35,199 bases of DNA from positions 1 to 35,199 of the forward strand of contig JACKQC010000033.1 of the NCBI GenBank assembly GCA_024233085.1. The letters run 5' to 3'. This document shows, piece by piece, positions 25,220 through 32,649 of the stretch. This stretch comes from Akkermansiaceae bacterium (GTDB taxonomy: Bacteria; Verrucomicrobiota; Verrucomicrobiia; Verrucomicrobiales; DEV007). Under the pieces are notes generated by a model. That model was not told where the DNA came from and did not search any database. It was given only the letters and a program-made list of their open reading frames with translations. Numbering within the stretch: position 1 is the first letter of the stretch; each line of letters begins with the position of its first letter. The position numbers and the translations under genes are program-made.

Positions 25220-25221
25220 GG

Positions 25222-25250
25222 TTGTCCGTTCGGATTTCGTCGTTTATTCT
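25222..25250 (+). promoter_or_regulatory. candidate promoter of the antitoxin-toxin pair
   Basis: TTGTCC (25222-25227) and TATTCT (25245-25250) are separated by 17 nt and each matches the sigma-70 boxes at 4 of 6 positions. A start about 7 nt later would lie at or next to the antitoxin ATG at 25258, giving a nearly leaderless mRNA. It would let the module be transcribed independently of the upstream cytochrome gene. Confidence 0.35.
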
Positions 25251-25257
25251 TTACCCC

Positions 25258-25476
25258 ATGACCAAGCTGCTCGAAGAAGCTTTCGACAAAGCCTCGCAAT
25301 TGGAGGATGCGGCTCAGAATGAGTTTGCGGAATTCCTGCTGTCGGAATTGCGCTCCGATGAGAGATGGGACGGGCTCTTCGCGCGATCGCAGAACGCCTT
25401 GGCTCGAATGGCCGAGGAGGCCGCCACCGAGTATCGGGCGGGTAAAACCGAATCCGGAGGATTTGGAGACGAGTGA
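25258..25476 (+). CDS. antitoxin of a RelE/ParE-type module
   Basis: A 72-aa mostly helical protein from ATG 25258. The opening MTKLLEEAFDKASQL and the segment QNEFAEFLLSEL are typical of short antitoxins that precede RelE/ParE-like toxins; the C-terminal part (ARMAEEAATEYRAGKTE) is the likely toxin-binding helix. No DNA-binding domain is obvious beyond the N-terminal helices. The stop overlaps the toxin start (GTGA). Role: neutralise the adjacent toxin. The call rests on family resemblance plus gene order. Confidence 0.78.
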   Translation: MTKLLEEAFDKASQLEDAAQNEFAEFLLSELRSDERWDGLFARSQNALARMAEEAATEYRAGKTESGGFGDE

Positions 25477-25742
25477 ATTCCAGACGCACGAAGCGATTTC
25501 GGGACCTGTATCGTCGCCTTCCGGAAATAGTAAGGAACCAAGCGGTCGAGAACTATGGCATTTGGAAATCCAACCCTTGGCATCCCAGCCTCCGCTTCAA
25601 AAAGGTTCACACTTCCGAGGAGATCTGGTCGGTTCGGATCAATCGCGATTTTCGGGCGCTGTGTCACATCATCGACGGAACCGCGGTTTGGTTTTGGATC
25701 GGCTCGCACGACGAGTATGAGCAACTATTGGGAAAAATCTGA
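25473..25742 (+). CDS. RelE/ParE-family toxin
   Basis: An 89-aa protein with GTG start at 25473, overlapping the antitoxin stop, with GGAGG 13 nt upstream. The layout is that of the RelE/ParE fold: two N-terminal helices (RRTKRFRDLYRRLPEIVRNQ), then beta strands with SLRFKKVHTSEEIWSVRIN, RDFRALCHIIDG and VWFWIGSHDEYEQLL. The RIN-x-x-[FY]R and W-I-G-x-H-x-x-Y patterns are characteristic of this toxin group. Family toxins act on mRNA at the ribosome or on gyrase; which applies is not visible here. The DUF1501 gene begins 9 bp after its stop. Confidence 0.85.
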   Translation: MNSRRTKRFRDLYRRLPEIVRNQAVENYGIWKSNPWHPSLRFKKVHTSEEIWSVRINRDFRALCHIIDGTAVWFWIGSHDEYEQLLGKI

Positions 25743-25751
25743 TTTCGCATC

Positions 25752-27257
25752 ATGAGCCATTCCCCCAATTTCCCCTCCCGCCGCGCCTTCCTAGCCGACA
25801 CCGGCATGGGTTTCACCGGATTGGCATTGTCCGCGATGTTGTTCCGCGATGGCGTCGCCCAAGGGGCCGGGGCCACCGCCGAGGCGGCGGGGTGGATGCC
25901 TCCGAATGGTCAGCCGCAGTTTCCCCCAAAAGCCAAGTCGGTGATCTGGATCTTCAACATCGGCGGAGTGTCGCACCTCGAGAGCTTCGATCCGAAGCCG
26001 ATGCTCAACAAATACGCCAACCAGTCGATCGATGAGACGCCCTTCGCCGACATCGTTTCGGCCGACAAGATCAACGAAAACCTCCTCGATCCGAGCAAGC
26101 AGAAGCGCGAGGTTTACAAGAAAATCATGCCGCTCCAGATCGGCTACAAGAAGTATGGCCGGAGCGGAATCGAAGTGAGCGACTGGTTTCCCCACATGGG
26201 ATCGATGATCGACGAGATGACCGTCGCGCGTGGCATGTGGACGATCGACAACAACCACGGCGCGCAACTGACCTATCATACCGGGCGAAAGATCACGGAG
26301 GGCGCCTTTCCCACCGTCGGCGCCTGGGTCAGCTACGGTCTCGGAACGCTGAACGCGAACCTGCCCGAGTTTGTCGTGCTCGGAAATCCGAGCGCCGATT
26401 GCTGCGGCGCGGCCTACACCCACGGGGCGTCTTACCTGGGCCCTCAGCATGACGGTGTGCGGATGAAAGTCGATCCGAAGGACCCGCTCAGTTTTGTCCG
26501 TCCGTCAGACTCGTCGCTGACGCTGGAGGAGGAACGGGAGAACTTCGGACTGCTCGGCCAGTTGAACCGCCTCGCCGGGATCGAATACCCGGACGACCTG
26601 AAGCTCCGGGCACGCATTCAGAGCTACGAGCTGGCCTTCCAGATGCAGACCGCCGTGCCCGAGGTGATGGACCTCGAAAAAGAGCATCCCGAAATCCGGG
26701 CGCTCTACGGATTGGATCGGGCCGAGACAAAGGACTTTGGCGAGAAATGTCTCGCCGCCCGACGGCTCGTCGAGCGCGGAGTGCGTTTCGTTCAGGTGTT
26801 CCACGGCTACACTGGCAATGCCGGGGCCTGGGATTCGCACCGCGATATTGTGAAAAACCATTCCAAGCTCGCCAAGGAAGTCGACCAGCCCGTGGCGGCG
26901 CTGATACGCGACCTCAAGCTGCGCGGCCTGCTCGACGAGACGCTGGTGGTGTGGGGCAGCGAGTTTGGCCGCACGCCCGGCGCCGAGTTTCGCGACAAGA
27001 GCGTCAACGGCACCGGTCGCGACCATCATCCGCACGGATTTTCCGTGGTAATGGCCGGGGGTGGCGTCAAGAAAGGCCACGTCCATGGCGCCACCGACGA
27101 GCTGGGTTTTCACGCCGCCGAAGAGCGCCACTACGTCACCGACCTGCACGCCACGGTCCTGCATCAGATGGGGCTCGACCCCCGCAAGCTGGAAGTCCCC
27201 GGCCGCAAGCGGCTTGAGCGCGACTTTGGCGAAGTGATGCGGGGAGCGCTGGCGTGA
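25752..27257 (+). CDS. DUF1501 protein with Tat signal
   Basis: A 501-aa protein. The N-terminus has a twin-arginine motif (S-R10-R11-A-F-L) and a hydrophobic stretch (GFTGLALSAML), so it is probably folded in the cytoplasm and exported by Tat. The body is DUF1501, a relative of the alkaline phosphatase/sulfatase fold: VIWIFNIGGVSHLESFDPK (first metal region), DNNHGAQLTYHTG, WGSEFGRTPG and GRDHHPHGFSVVMAGGG. The final pair of His residues is a typical metal site. It is the usual partner of DUF1549/1553 proteins. Function unproven; hydrolase activity is inferred from the fold. It lies 9 bp downstream of the toxin gene, so it may depend on readthrough from the toxin-antitoxin promoter. Confidence 0.9.
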   Translation: MSHSPNFPSRRAFLADTGMGFTGLALSAMLFRDGVAQGAGATAEAAGWMPPNGQPQFPPKAKSVIWIFNIGGVSHLESFDPKPMLNKYANQSIDETPFADIVSADKINENLLDPSKQKREVYKKIMPLQIGYKKYGRSGIEVSDWFPHMGSMIDEMTVARGMWTIDNNHGAQLTYHTGRKITEGAFPTVGAWVSYGLGTLNANLPEFVVLGNPSADCCGAAYTHGASYLGPQHDGVRMKVDPKDPLSFVRPSDSSLTLEEERENFGLLGQLNRLAGIEYPDDLKLRARIQSYELAFQMQTAVPEVMDLEKEHPEIRALYGLDRAETKDFGEKCLAARRLVERGVRFVQVFHGYTGNAGAWDSHRDIVKNHSKLAKEVDQPVAALIRDLKLRGLLDETLVVWGSEFGRTPGAEFRDKSVNGTGRDHHPHGFSVVMAGGGVKKGHVHGATDELGFHAAEERHYVTDLHATVLHQMGLDPRKLEVPGRKRLERDFGEVMRGALA

Positions 27258-27274
27258 GGGGAAAAAAGCGGTTC

Positions 27275-27315
27275 GACCCAACAGGGTTGAGTCCGCGACC
27301 ATACCCTATCGGGTC
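27275..27315 (+). repeat. 41-bp inverted-repeat element, copy 4
   Basis: The left arm GACCCAACAGGGT is perfect (27275-27287); the right arm ACCCTATCGGGTC (27303-27315) carries two changes. It is between the convergent DUF1501 and Rrf2 genes, 17 and 9 bp from their stop codons. On the minus strand the hairpin is followed closely by a T6 run (A6 on the plus strand at 27262-27267), so for the Rrf2 gene it could work as an intrinsic terminator. Confidence 0.85.
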
Positions 27316-27324
27316 GAGGTCGGC

Positions 27325-27747
27325 TCAGTTCTTTTCGCCGGCCTTTCGGAAGACCCCCAAGTGATGCCTTTTCAGAAAGGCGATCACTTGCTCGGAGGCC
27401 TCCTCGATCGCGTCGTGGAGCGGGCAGAGATCGCCCGTGCCGCACCAATTCGGCCCGAACGGGCACATCGGGCGGACATCGGTCCGTTCGAAGGCGGCCA
27501 CGATGTCATAGAGCGCGACCGTTTCCGGCGGCCTGGCGAGGCGATAGCCGCCGGAGGGTCCCGGGGCGCCGGACACGATTCCGCTTTGGGCCAGGGTCGC
27601 GAGCACCTTCGCCACGACGGGGCGGGGGAGTTCGCGGGCGTCGGCGATTTCCGAGGCGCTGAGCCGCACGGCGTCGCCGCCGTAGCGCTCCGCCAGGACG
27701 GTCGCGGCGGCGATCGCCTGCTGGCTGAGTTTTCCGATTCTCAACAT
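27325..27747 (-). CDS. Rrf2-family regulator with three-Cys cluster motif (NsrR-like)
   Basis: A 140-aa Rrf2 winged-helix protein. ATG 27747 is preferred over ATG 27762 because MLRIGKLSQQAI matches the usual family start. The DNA-binding part includes VRLSASEIADARELPRPVVA and the wing SGAPGPSGGYRLARP. A C-terminal cluster motif C-x6-C-x5-C (from CPFGPNWC to CPLH) is like that of [Fe-S] Rrf2 sensors such as NsrR and IscR, though the spacing equals neither exactly (about x7/x5 and x5/x5). It is divergent from norC with 171 bp between start codons. NO sensing and control of the nor operon is inferred from motif and position. Confidence 0.88.
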   Translation of the reverse strand: MLRIGKLSQQAIAAATVLAERYGGDAVRLSASEIADARELPRPVVAKVLATLAQSGIVSGAPGPSGGYRLARPPETVALYDIVAAFERTDVRPMCPFGPNWCGTGDLCPLHDAIEEASEQVIAFLKRHHLGVFRKAGEKN

Positions 27748-27836
27748 GGTGACCGGCAACATCGCCGTGGATCGCTCCGGAGAAAAGGAGCAATCGGACT
27801 TCGCGATCGGAAAACCGGCTTTCGCGCGATTTTTTC

Positions 27837-27866
27837 TTGACCGGAATCGGGCATCGGGAGTAAAAA
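27837..27866 (+). promoter_or_regulatory. candidate promoter of the nor operon
   Basis: TTGACC (27837-27842) and TAAAAA (27861-27866) are separated by 18 nt, matching the sigma-70 boxes at 5 and 4 of 6 positions. The same TTGAC is followed by N4 and ATC (TTGACCGGAATC), which resembles a weak FNR/Dnr-type box, so activation by such a regulator is possible. The predicted start near 27873 leaves a leader of about 45 nt. Confidence 0.45.
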
Positions 27867-27869
27867 GCG

Positions 27870-27883
27870 AAATACAGATATTT
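27870..27883 (+). promoter_or_regulatory. AT-rich dyad at the predicted nor transcription start
   Basis: AAATA-CAGA-TATTT is a perfect 5-bp inverted repeat in an otherwise GC-rich genome, placed at the predicted start site of the nor operon and between it and the divergent Rrf2 gene. Rrf2 sensors of the NsrR type bind AT-rich dyads, so this is the best candidate operator. A looser dyad with CAGA and TCTG overlaps it. Confidence 0.4.
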
Positions 27884-27918
27884 TTTTCTGGAATACCAAC
27901 CCGAGCCCCTTTGCCGCT

Positions 27919-28704
27919 GTGTTAAGCAAATCCCAAGCCCGCGCGTTTTTCCTCGGAGGCACCGGTCTCTTCACCGCCGCCTTCCTGACCCTGACCATCG
28001 ACACGCACCGGCGAATTCCGGCGCGAACCCATTCCGACGCCATCACGCCGGAGGTGGTTCGCGGCAAGCGGATCTGGGAGTCGAACAATTGCATGGGCTG
28101 CCACACGCTGTTTGGCGAGGGCGCCTACTACGCGCCGGAGCTGACGAAATCGGTCGAGCGGCGCGGGAAGGCATTCCTCCGCATTTTCCTGAAGGATCCG
28201 CAGGTTCTCTATCCCGGACAGCGAAAGATGGTGAAATACGACTTCACGGCGGAGCAGATCGAGGACGTGATCGCCTTTCTCGACTGGTGCGGAAAGGTCG
28301 ATCTCAATGGATTTCCCGCGCCGCCGCCGCTCGGCAAGACGGTCGTTCCCGTGGCCGTCCAGCAGCGGGCGGTGGTCCCGGCGGGCGTCGAGGTCCCGGC
28401 CCTTTTCGCCGAAAAAACCTGCCTCGCGTGCCATTCGCTGTTGGGAAAAGGCACGCCGAACGTGATGCTGCCCTCGACGACGGGCGAGTTGGTGGCGGTT
28501 CCCTCGCTGGATGAGGTTTACCTGCGCAAGACGCGCGAGGAACTGGTGACGTGGATCACCGACCCGCAGAAGATCAAGCCCGGCACGCCGATGCCCACGC
28601 TGGTTCCGGCGGTGGTCAGCCCCGCGGAGGTGCAACAGATCGTCGACTTCCTGATGGGCCTGAACCCGGCCGCGCGCCCGGCGAACTCTCCCAAACCCAA
28701 CTGA
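27919..28704 (+). CDS. norC: nitric oxide reductase cytochrome c subunit, di-haem form
   Basis: A 261-aa protein, GTG start at 27919. An N-terminal membrane anchor (residues about 9-27) is followed by a NorC-type haem domain with CMGCH at 58-62, the typical HTLFGEGAYYAPELT context and the Met region QRKM (Met104). A second cytochrome c domain follows, with CLACH at 168-172 and PGTPMP near 222-227 as probable Met ligand. Classical NorC is about 150 aa with one haem, so this is an extended form. It transfers electrons from soluble donors to NorB at the outer face of the membrane. It is first in the operon, 27 bp before norB. Confidence 0.9.
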   Translation: MLSKSQARAFFLGGTGLFTAAFLTLTIDTHRRIPARTHSDAITPEVVRGKRIWESNNCMGCHTLFGEGAYYAPELTKSVERRGKAFLRIFLKDPQVLYPGQRKMVKYDFTAEQIEDVIAFLDWCGKVDLNGFPAPPPLGKTVVPVAVQQRAVVPAGVEVPALFAEKTCLACHSLLGKGTPNVMLPSTTGELVAVPSLDEVYLRKTREELVTWITDPQKIKPGTPMPTLVPAVVSPAEVQQIVDFLMGLNPAARPANSPKPN

Positions 28705-28731
28705 GCCTGACCCCCATCCCCTTTATCCGGC

Positions 28732-30099
28732 ATGAAATTCAAGACGCAAAAGATCGCCTACTGGTTCTTCGCTTCGGCGATGCTCCTGCTCACCCTGCAG
28801 ATCCTTTACGGGTTCATCATGGGATTTGCCCGCATCGGCTGGGACGGACTGCACGACTGGATTCCCTTCAACACGGCCCGGGCGACCCACACCAATCTGC
28901 TGGTGGTCTGGCTGCTGGCCGGCTTCATGGGCTCGGCCTACTACATCATCCCCGAGGAGGCGAACCGCGAACTCGAATGGCCCCGCCTCGCGTGGGTGCA
29001 GTTGATCAGCCTGCTCGTCGTGGGGGTGATCGCCATCGTCTGCTACCACATGAACATCTGGGAGGGCCGGAAATTTCTCGAGATCCCGCGGCCGCTCGAC
29101 TATCTGGTGGTGGTCAACGTGCTGATGTTCCTCGCCAACATCGGCGTCACCCTCTGGAGGGGCTCCCAGCACACCACGACCTCGATCGTGCTCTACATGG
29201 GCCTGCTTTTCGCCGCGCTGCTTTATCTGCCGGGGATGCTGACCCTGGACAACCAGACGCTGGACTCCTTCTACCGGTGGTGGGTGGTGCATCTCTGGGT
29301 CGAGGGCGTGTGGGAGCTGATCATGGGCGGCATTCTCTGCTTCCTGCTCATCAAGCTCACCGGCGTGGACCGCGAGGTGGTCGAGAAGTGGCTCTACATC
29401 ATCGTGGGCCTGACCTTTCTCTCGGGCATCCTCGGCACCGGACATCATTACTACTACATCGGGACGCCGAAATACTGGCTGATCGTCGGCGGCATCTTCT
29501 CCTCGCTGGAGCCGCTGGCCTTTCTCGGGATGGCGGTCTACGCCGTGGCCATGGCGCGAAAGGGCGGGCGCAAGCACCCGAACCGCATCGCCCTCACCTG
29601 GTCGCTGGGCTGCGCGATCATGTCCTTCGTTGGCGCGGGTTTCCTCGGCATCGCGCACACCATTCCCCAGGTGAATCTCTACACCCACGGCACGCTGATC
29701 ACGGCCATGCACGGGCATCTCGCCTTCTGGGGCGCCTATGCCATGATCGTCCTGGCGATGATCGCCTATACCCTGCCGCAACTGACCGGCCGCAAGCTTT
29801 GGGACACGGCGATGGCCAACTGGGCCTTCTGGACGAGCAATATCGGCATGGTCGGCATGACGGGCGCCCTGGCCGTGGCCGGCATCACCCAGGTCTCGCT
29901 CGAACGCCGGCTCGGTCTCGATTTCCTCGCCGTCCAGAAGGAGATCGAAATGCACTTTGTCGGCATGCTGCTCGCCGGAGCGCTGTTCACGGTCGGGATC
30001 GGCCTTTTCATCGTCAACTTTTTCCGGCACGGACTGCCGAGTGACGAAGCCGTCGGCGCCGACGTGGCCGGGGACGCCGCGTGGGCCGGGGCGAAATGA
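28732..30099 (+). CDS. norB: nitric oxide reductase catalytic subunit (cNorB)
   Basis: A 455-aa polytopic membrane protein of the haem-copper oxidase superfamily that reduces 2 NO to N2O. All key residues are present with the spacing of the Pseudomonas enzyme: H53 and H329 (haem b ligands), H327 (haem b3), H187, H238, H239 and E191 (FeB), and E260 equivalent to the conserved glutamate in SSLEPLAFLGM. Signature segments are ATHTNLLVVW, VVHLWVEGVWE, LGTGHHYYYIG and TAMHGHLAFWGAY. It lacks the N-terminal quinol oxidase extension of qNor, in line with the separate norC. norQ follows after 22 bp. Confidence 0.97.
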   Translation: MKFKTQKIAYWFFASAMLLLTLQILYGFIMGFARIGWDGLHDWIPFNTARATHTNLLVVWLLAGFMGSAYYIIPEEANRELEWPRLAWVQLISLLVVGVIAIVCYHMNIWEGRKFLEIPRPLDYLVVVNVLMFLANIGVTLWRGSQHTTTSIVLYMGLLFAALLYLPGMLTLDNQTLDSFYRWWVVHLWVEGVWELIMGGILCFLLIKLTGVDREVVEKWLYIIVGLTFLSGILGTGHHYYYIGTPKYWLIVGGIFSSLEPLAFLGMAVYAVAMARKGGRKHPNRIALTWSLGCAIMSFVGAGFLGIAHTIPQVNLYTHGTLITAMHGHLAFWGAYAMIVLAMIAYTLPQLTGRKLWDTAMANWAFWTSNIGMVGMTGALAVAGITQVSLERRLGLDFLAVQKEIEMHFVGMLLAGALFTVGIGLFIVNFFRHGLPSDEAVGADVAGDAAWAGAK

Positions 30100-30121
30100 C
30101 CCGTTTTCCGAGCAACTCAGC

Positions 30122-30892
30122 ATGGCCGTTTTTTACCTGCCCCAGGGACGGGAGATCGAGATTTTCCGGCACGCCTGGCGGTCGCGCCTGCCGCTGTTGG
30201 TCAAGGGGCCGACCGGTTGCGGCAAGACGCGCTTCATCCAGCACATGGCCGAGGCGCTGGAGCGCCCGCTGATCACCGTCTCGTGCAACGAGGACACCTC
30301 CGCCACCGACCTGCTCGGCCGGCATCTCCTTCTCGAGGGCGAAACCCGCTGGTCCGACGGTCCCGTCACCCGCGCGGTTCGCGAGGGCGCGCTGCTTTAT
30401 CTGGACGAGATCGCCGAGGCCCGGGCGGACGCGGTCGTGGTCATTCACTCCCTGTCGGACCACCGCCGCGAACTGTTCCTCGACCGCACCGGCGAAACGC
30501 TCGAGGCCCCGGACGATTTCATGCTCGTCGTGAGTTATAATCCCGGTTACCAACGGTCGATGCGGGAGATGAAACCCAGCACCCGCCAGCGCTTCGTGTC
30601 GCTGAGCTTCGACTTTCCCGCCGAGGAGAACGAGGTCCGGATCGTCGCCGAGGAATCCGGCGTCGAACCGAAAATCGCGGAGCGCCTCGTCCGGATCGGG
30701 CGGAAAATCCGCCACCTCCACGAACTCTCGCTCCTGGAGTCCGCCTCGACCCGGCTGCTTGTCGCGGCGGGAAAACTCATCGCCGCCGGCGTGCCGCCCC
30801 GGTTGGCCTGCGTCGCCGCCGTCGCGGAGCCGCTGACGGACGAGCCCGAGGCCCTCGCCGCGATGCGCCAGGTCATCGAGCTTTCCATCTGA
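30122..30892 (+). CDS. norQ: MoxR-type AAA ATPase for NOR maturation
   Basis: A 256-aa AAA+ protein of the NorQ/CbbQ group. Walker A is GPTGCGKT (29-36), Walker B LLYLDE (91-96), and the SYNPGYQ segment carries the sensor Asn. ATG 30122 is chosen because the domain starts there and upstream codons overlap norB. Family knowledge: together with NorD it inserts or activates the non-haem iron of NorB. It is 22 bp after norB and 12 bp before norD. Confidence 0.95.
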   Translation: MAVFYLPQGREIEIFRHAWRSRLPLLVKGPTGCGKTRFIQHMAEALERPLITVSCNEDTSATDLLGRHLLLEGETRWSDGPVTRAVREGALLYLDEIAEARADAVVVIHSLSDHRRELFLDRTGETLEAPDDFMLVVSYNPGYQRSMREMKPSTRQRFVSLSFDFPAEENEVRIVAEESGVEPKIAERLVRIGRKIRHLHELSLLESASTRLLVAAGKLIAAGVPPRLACVAAVAEPLTDEPEALAAMRQVIELSI

Positions 30893-30904
30893 TCCCCCGA
30901 CGCG

Positions 30905-32602
30905 ATGCTCGACTGGGAGGAAAGCGTCTTCGTCGGCCTGCGGGCGCTCTACCGCCGCTGGATCGGGCGCCCACGCCAAAAACGGCGCGAGACGGCGCGC
31001 GCTTTGTTGAAAGACCGGCGCCGCGAGCTGCTGTTGTTGGCCGAAATGCTCGCCGGGCGGCCACTGTCTCTTTTCGAGACCGACGACCGCCGGCTGGCGT
31101 CCGGGGACCGCGTTTTCCTTCCCGGCGAGTTTGGCGTCGCCGAGACCGCCGAGGCGAACGCGGCGCTTTACGAACTCAAGACCACCGTGGCCGCGCTCGC
31201 TCTGCGGGAAGGCTGGTCCGAGACACCGCTCCCTCCGAAACTCAAGGGCCTCTCCGAAGAACTGCCTCATCTGTCCGAAAAAATCGACCGCGTACGGCGC
31301 GACCTTCCGCCGGGCGAGGATCTTTGGACGCTGCTGGGAGTCGCGACAATTTCCGATGAGGCGGTTGGAAAACCGGGCGCGCTCTCTTCGGAACTGGCCA
31401 ATCCCGAGTCGGGCGAAGTCACCACCGAGATCGAGGGCCGCGGCCAGACCGAGGTCACCGTGCTCCCGACCCCCGAGGACGACGGTCCCGGCCATGACCT
31501 GCCCATGCACACCTTCGAGAAAGTCGAGACCGCCGAGGAATACGACGGCCAAAGCCGCAAGAGCGACACCGACGACGAACTGGCCGACCACGCCGAGGCC
31601 CTCGAAGAATTGAACATGAGCCAGCTCGTCCGTTCTCCGGAACGGCCGCGCTCCCTTTACCGCGCCGACCTCATCCTCGACGGCCTCGACCTCGAGGTGG
31701 CGGATCGCTCTCCGGCCGCCGGTCACCCCTATCCGGAATGGGATTACCGGCGCCGCGCCTATCGCCCGAACTGGTGCTTCGTCCGCGACGTGGCGACGCC
31801 CGCCTCCGATCCGGCCTGGATCGCCGAGGTGGAAACGCGCCGCCGCGCCCTGATCCGCCGCCTCAAGCGCCAGTTCGCGTCGATCGCCGCCGAATGGCTG
31901 CGGATCAAGCGTCAGCCCAGCGGCGGCGAGTTCGACATCGACGCCGTCGTCGACGCCGAGGTGCGGCGGCGCGCCCGAGGTGCGCCTTCGGATGCCGTTT
32001 ACATCGATGTCCGGCGCGACCTGCACGACGTGGCCGCGCTTCTCCTCCTCGACCTCAGCTATTCGACCGACGCCTGGCTGGACGGCGTTCGTGTGCTGGA
32101 CACCATCCGCGACACCATTTTCTGCGTCGGCGAAGTGCTCGACGAGTTTGTCGAAAAGTTCGCCGTGGCCGGCTTCAGCTCGAACACGCGGCGATCCTGT
32201 CATTTCCACTGGCTCAAGAACTTTCACGAACCTTGGCCGGCGACGCGCGGCCGCCTGGGTTCGATTCAGCCCTTCGGTTACACCCGCATCGGCGCGGCCC
32301 TGCGCCACGCCCAGGAGCTGCTCGACCGCCAGCCCGCGCGCCGAAAGATGATCCTTCTCGTCACCGACGGCCGTCCCTGCGACTACGACCGTTACGAGGG
32401 AAACCACGGCGTTCACGATGTGAAGAAGGCCATCGAGACGGGTCGGCGCCATGGCATCGCGGTCCACGCCTTCGCGATCGAGAAGCGCGCCGCGGAGTTT
32501 TTTCCGCGAATGTTCACCGGCCATCATTTCGACATCATTTCGACCCCCGAACGGCTGTCGCGGACCGTCTGCCGCCTCTTCGCCCGCCTGCGGACGCAGT
32601 GA
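30905..32602 (+). CDS. norD: von Willebrand A-domain activation protein
   Basis: A 565-aa protein. The C-terminal half is a vWA domain with the MIDAS motif D383-L-S385-Y-S387 and the later TDGRP (487-491). The middle (about 150-240) is an acidic low-complexity linker, and the N-terminal 140 residues are helical. It works with NorQ in maturation of the NO reductase; the MIDAS is thought to contact its target protein. It is last in the operon. A copy of the 41-bp repeat begins 3 bp after its stop codon. Confidence 0.95.
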   Translation: MLDWEESVFVGLRALYRRWIGRPRQKRRETARALLKDRRRELLLLAEMLAGRPLSLFETDDRRLASGDRVFLPGEFGVAETAEANAALYELKTTVAALALREGWSETPLPPKLKGLSEELPHLSEKIDRVRRDLPPGEDLWTLLGVATISDEAVGKPGALSSELANPESGEVTTEIEGRGQTEVTVLPTPEDDGPGHDLPMHTFEKVETAEEYDGQSRKSDTDDELADHAEALEELNMSQLVRSPERPRSLYRADLILDGLDLEVADRSPAAGHPYPEWDYRRRAYRPNWCFVRDVATPASDPAWIAEVETRRRALIRRLKRQFASIAAEWLRIKRQPSGGEFDIDAVVDAEVRRRARGAPSDAVYIDVRRDLHDVAALLLLDLSYSTDAWLDGVRVLDTIRDTIFCVGEVLDEFVEKFAVAGFSSNTRRSCHFHWLKNFHEPWPATRGRLGSIQPFGYTRIGAALRHAQELLDRQPARRKMILLVTDGRPCDYDRYEGNHGVHDVKKAIETGRRHGIAVHAFAIEKRAAEFFPRMFTGHHFDIISTPERLSRTVCRLFARLRTQ

Positions 32603-32605
32603 CCA

Positions 32606-32646
32606 GACCCAACAGGGTTAGGTCAATGAGTCAACCCTGTCGGGTC
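32606..32646 (+). repeat. 41-bp inverted-repeat element, copy 5
   Basis: The left arm GACCCAACAGGGT is perfect (32606-32618); the right arm ACCCTGTCGGGTC (32634-32646) carries one change. It fills nearly the whole gap between the convergent norD and exoribonuclease genes, 3 bp from each stop codon. This suggests a transcript end or insertion preference for such gaps. There is no T-tract on either side. Confidence 0.88.
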
Positions 32647-32649
32647 CGG

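Noticed and set aside
30014..32527. 837-codon minus-strand frame antisense to norQ and norD
   Set aside because: It covers two intact genes of a well-known operon and has no recognisable domain or leader.
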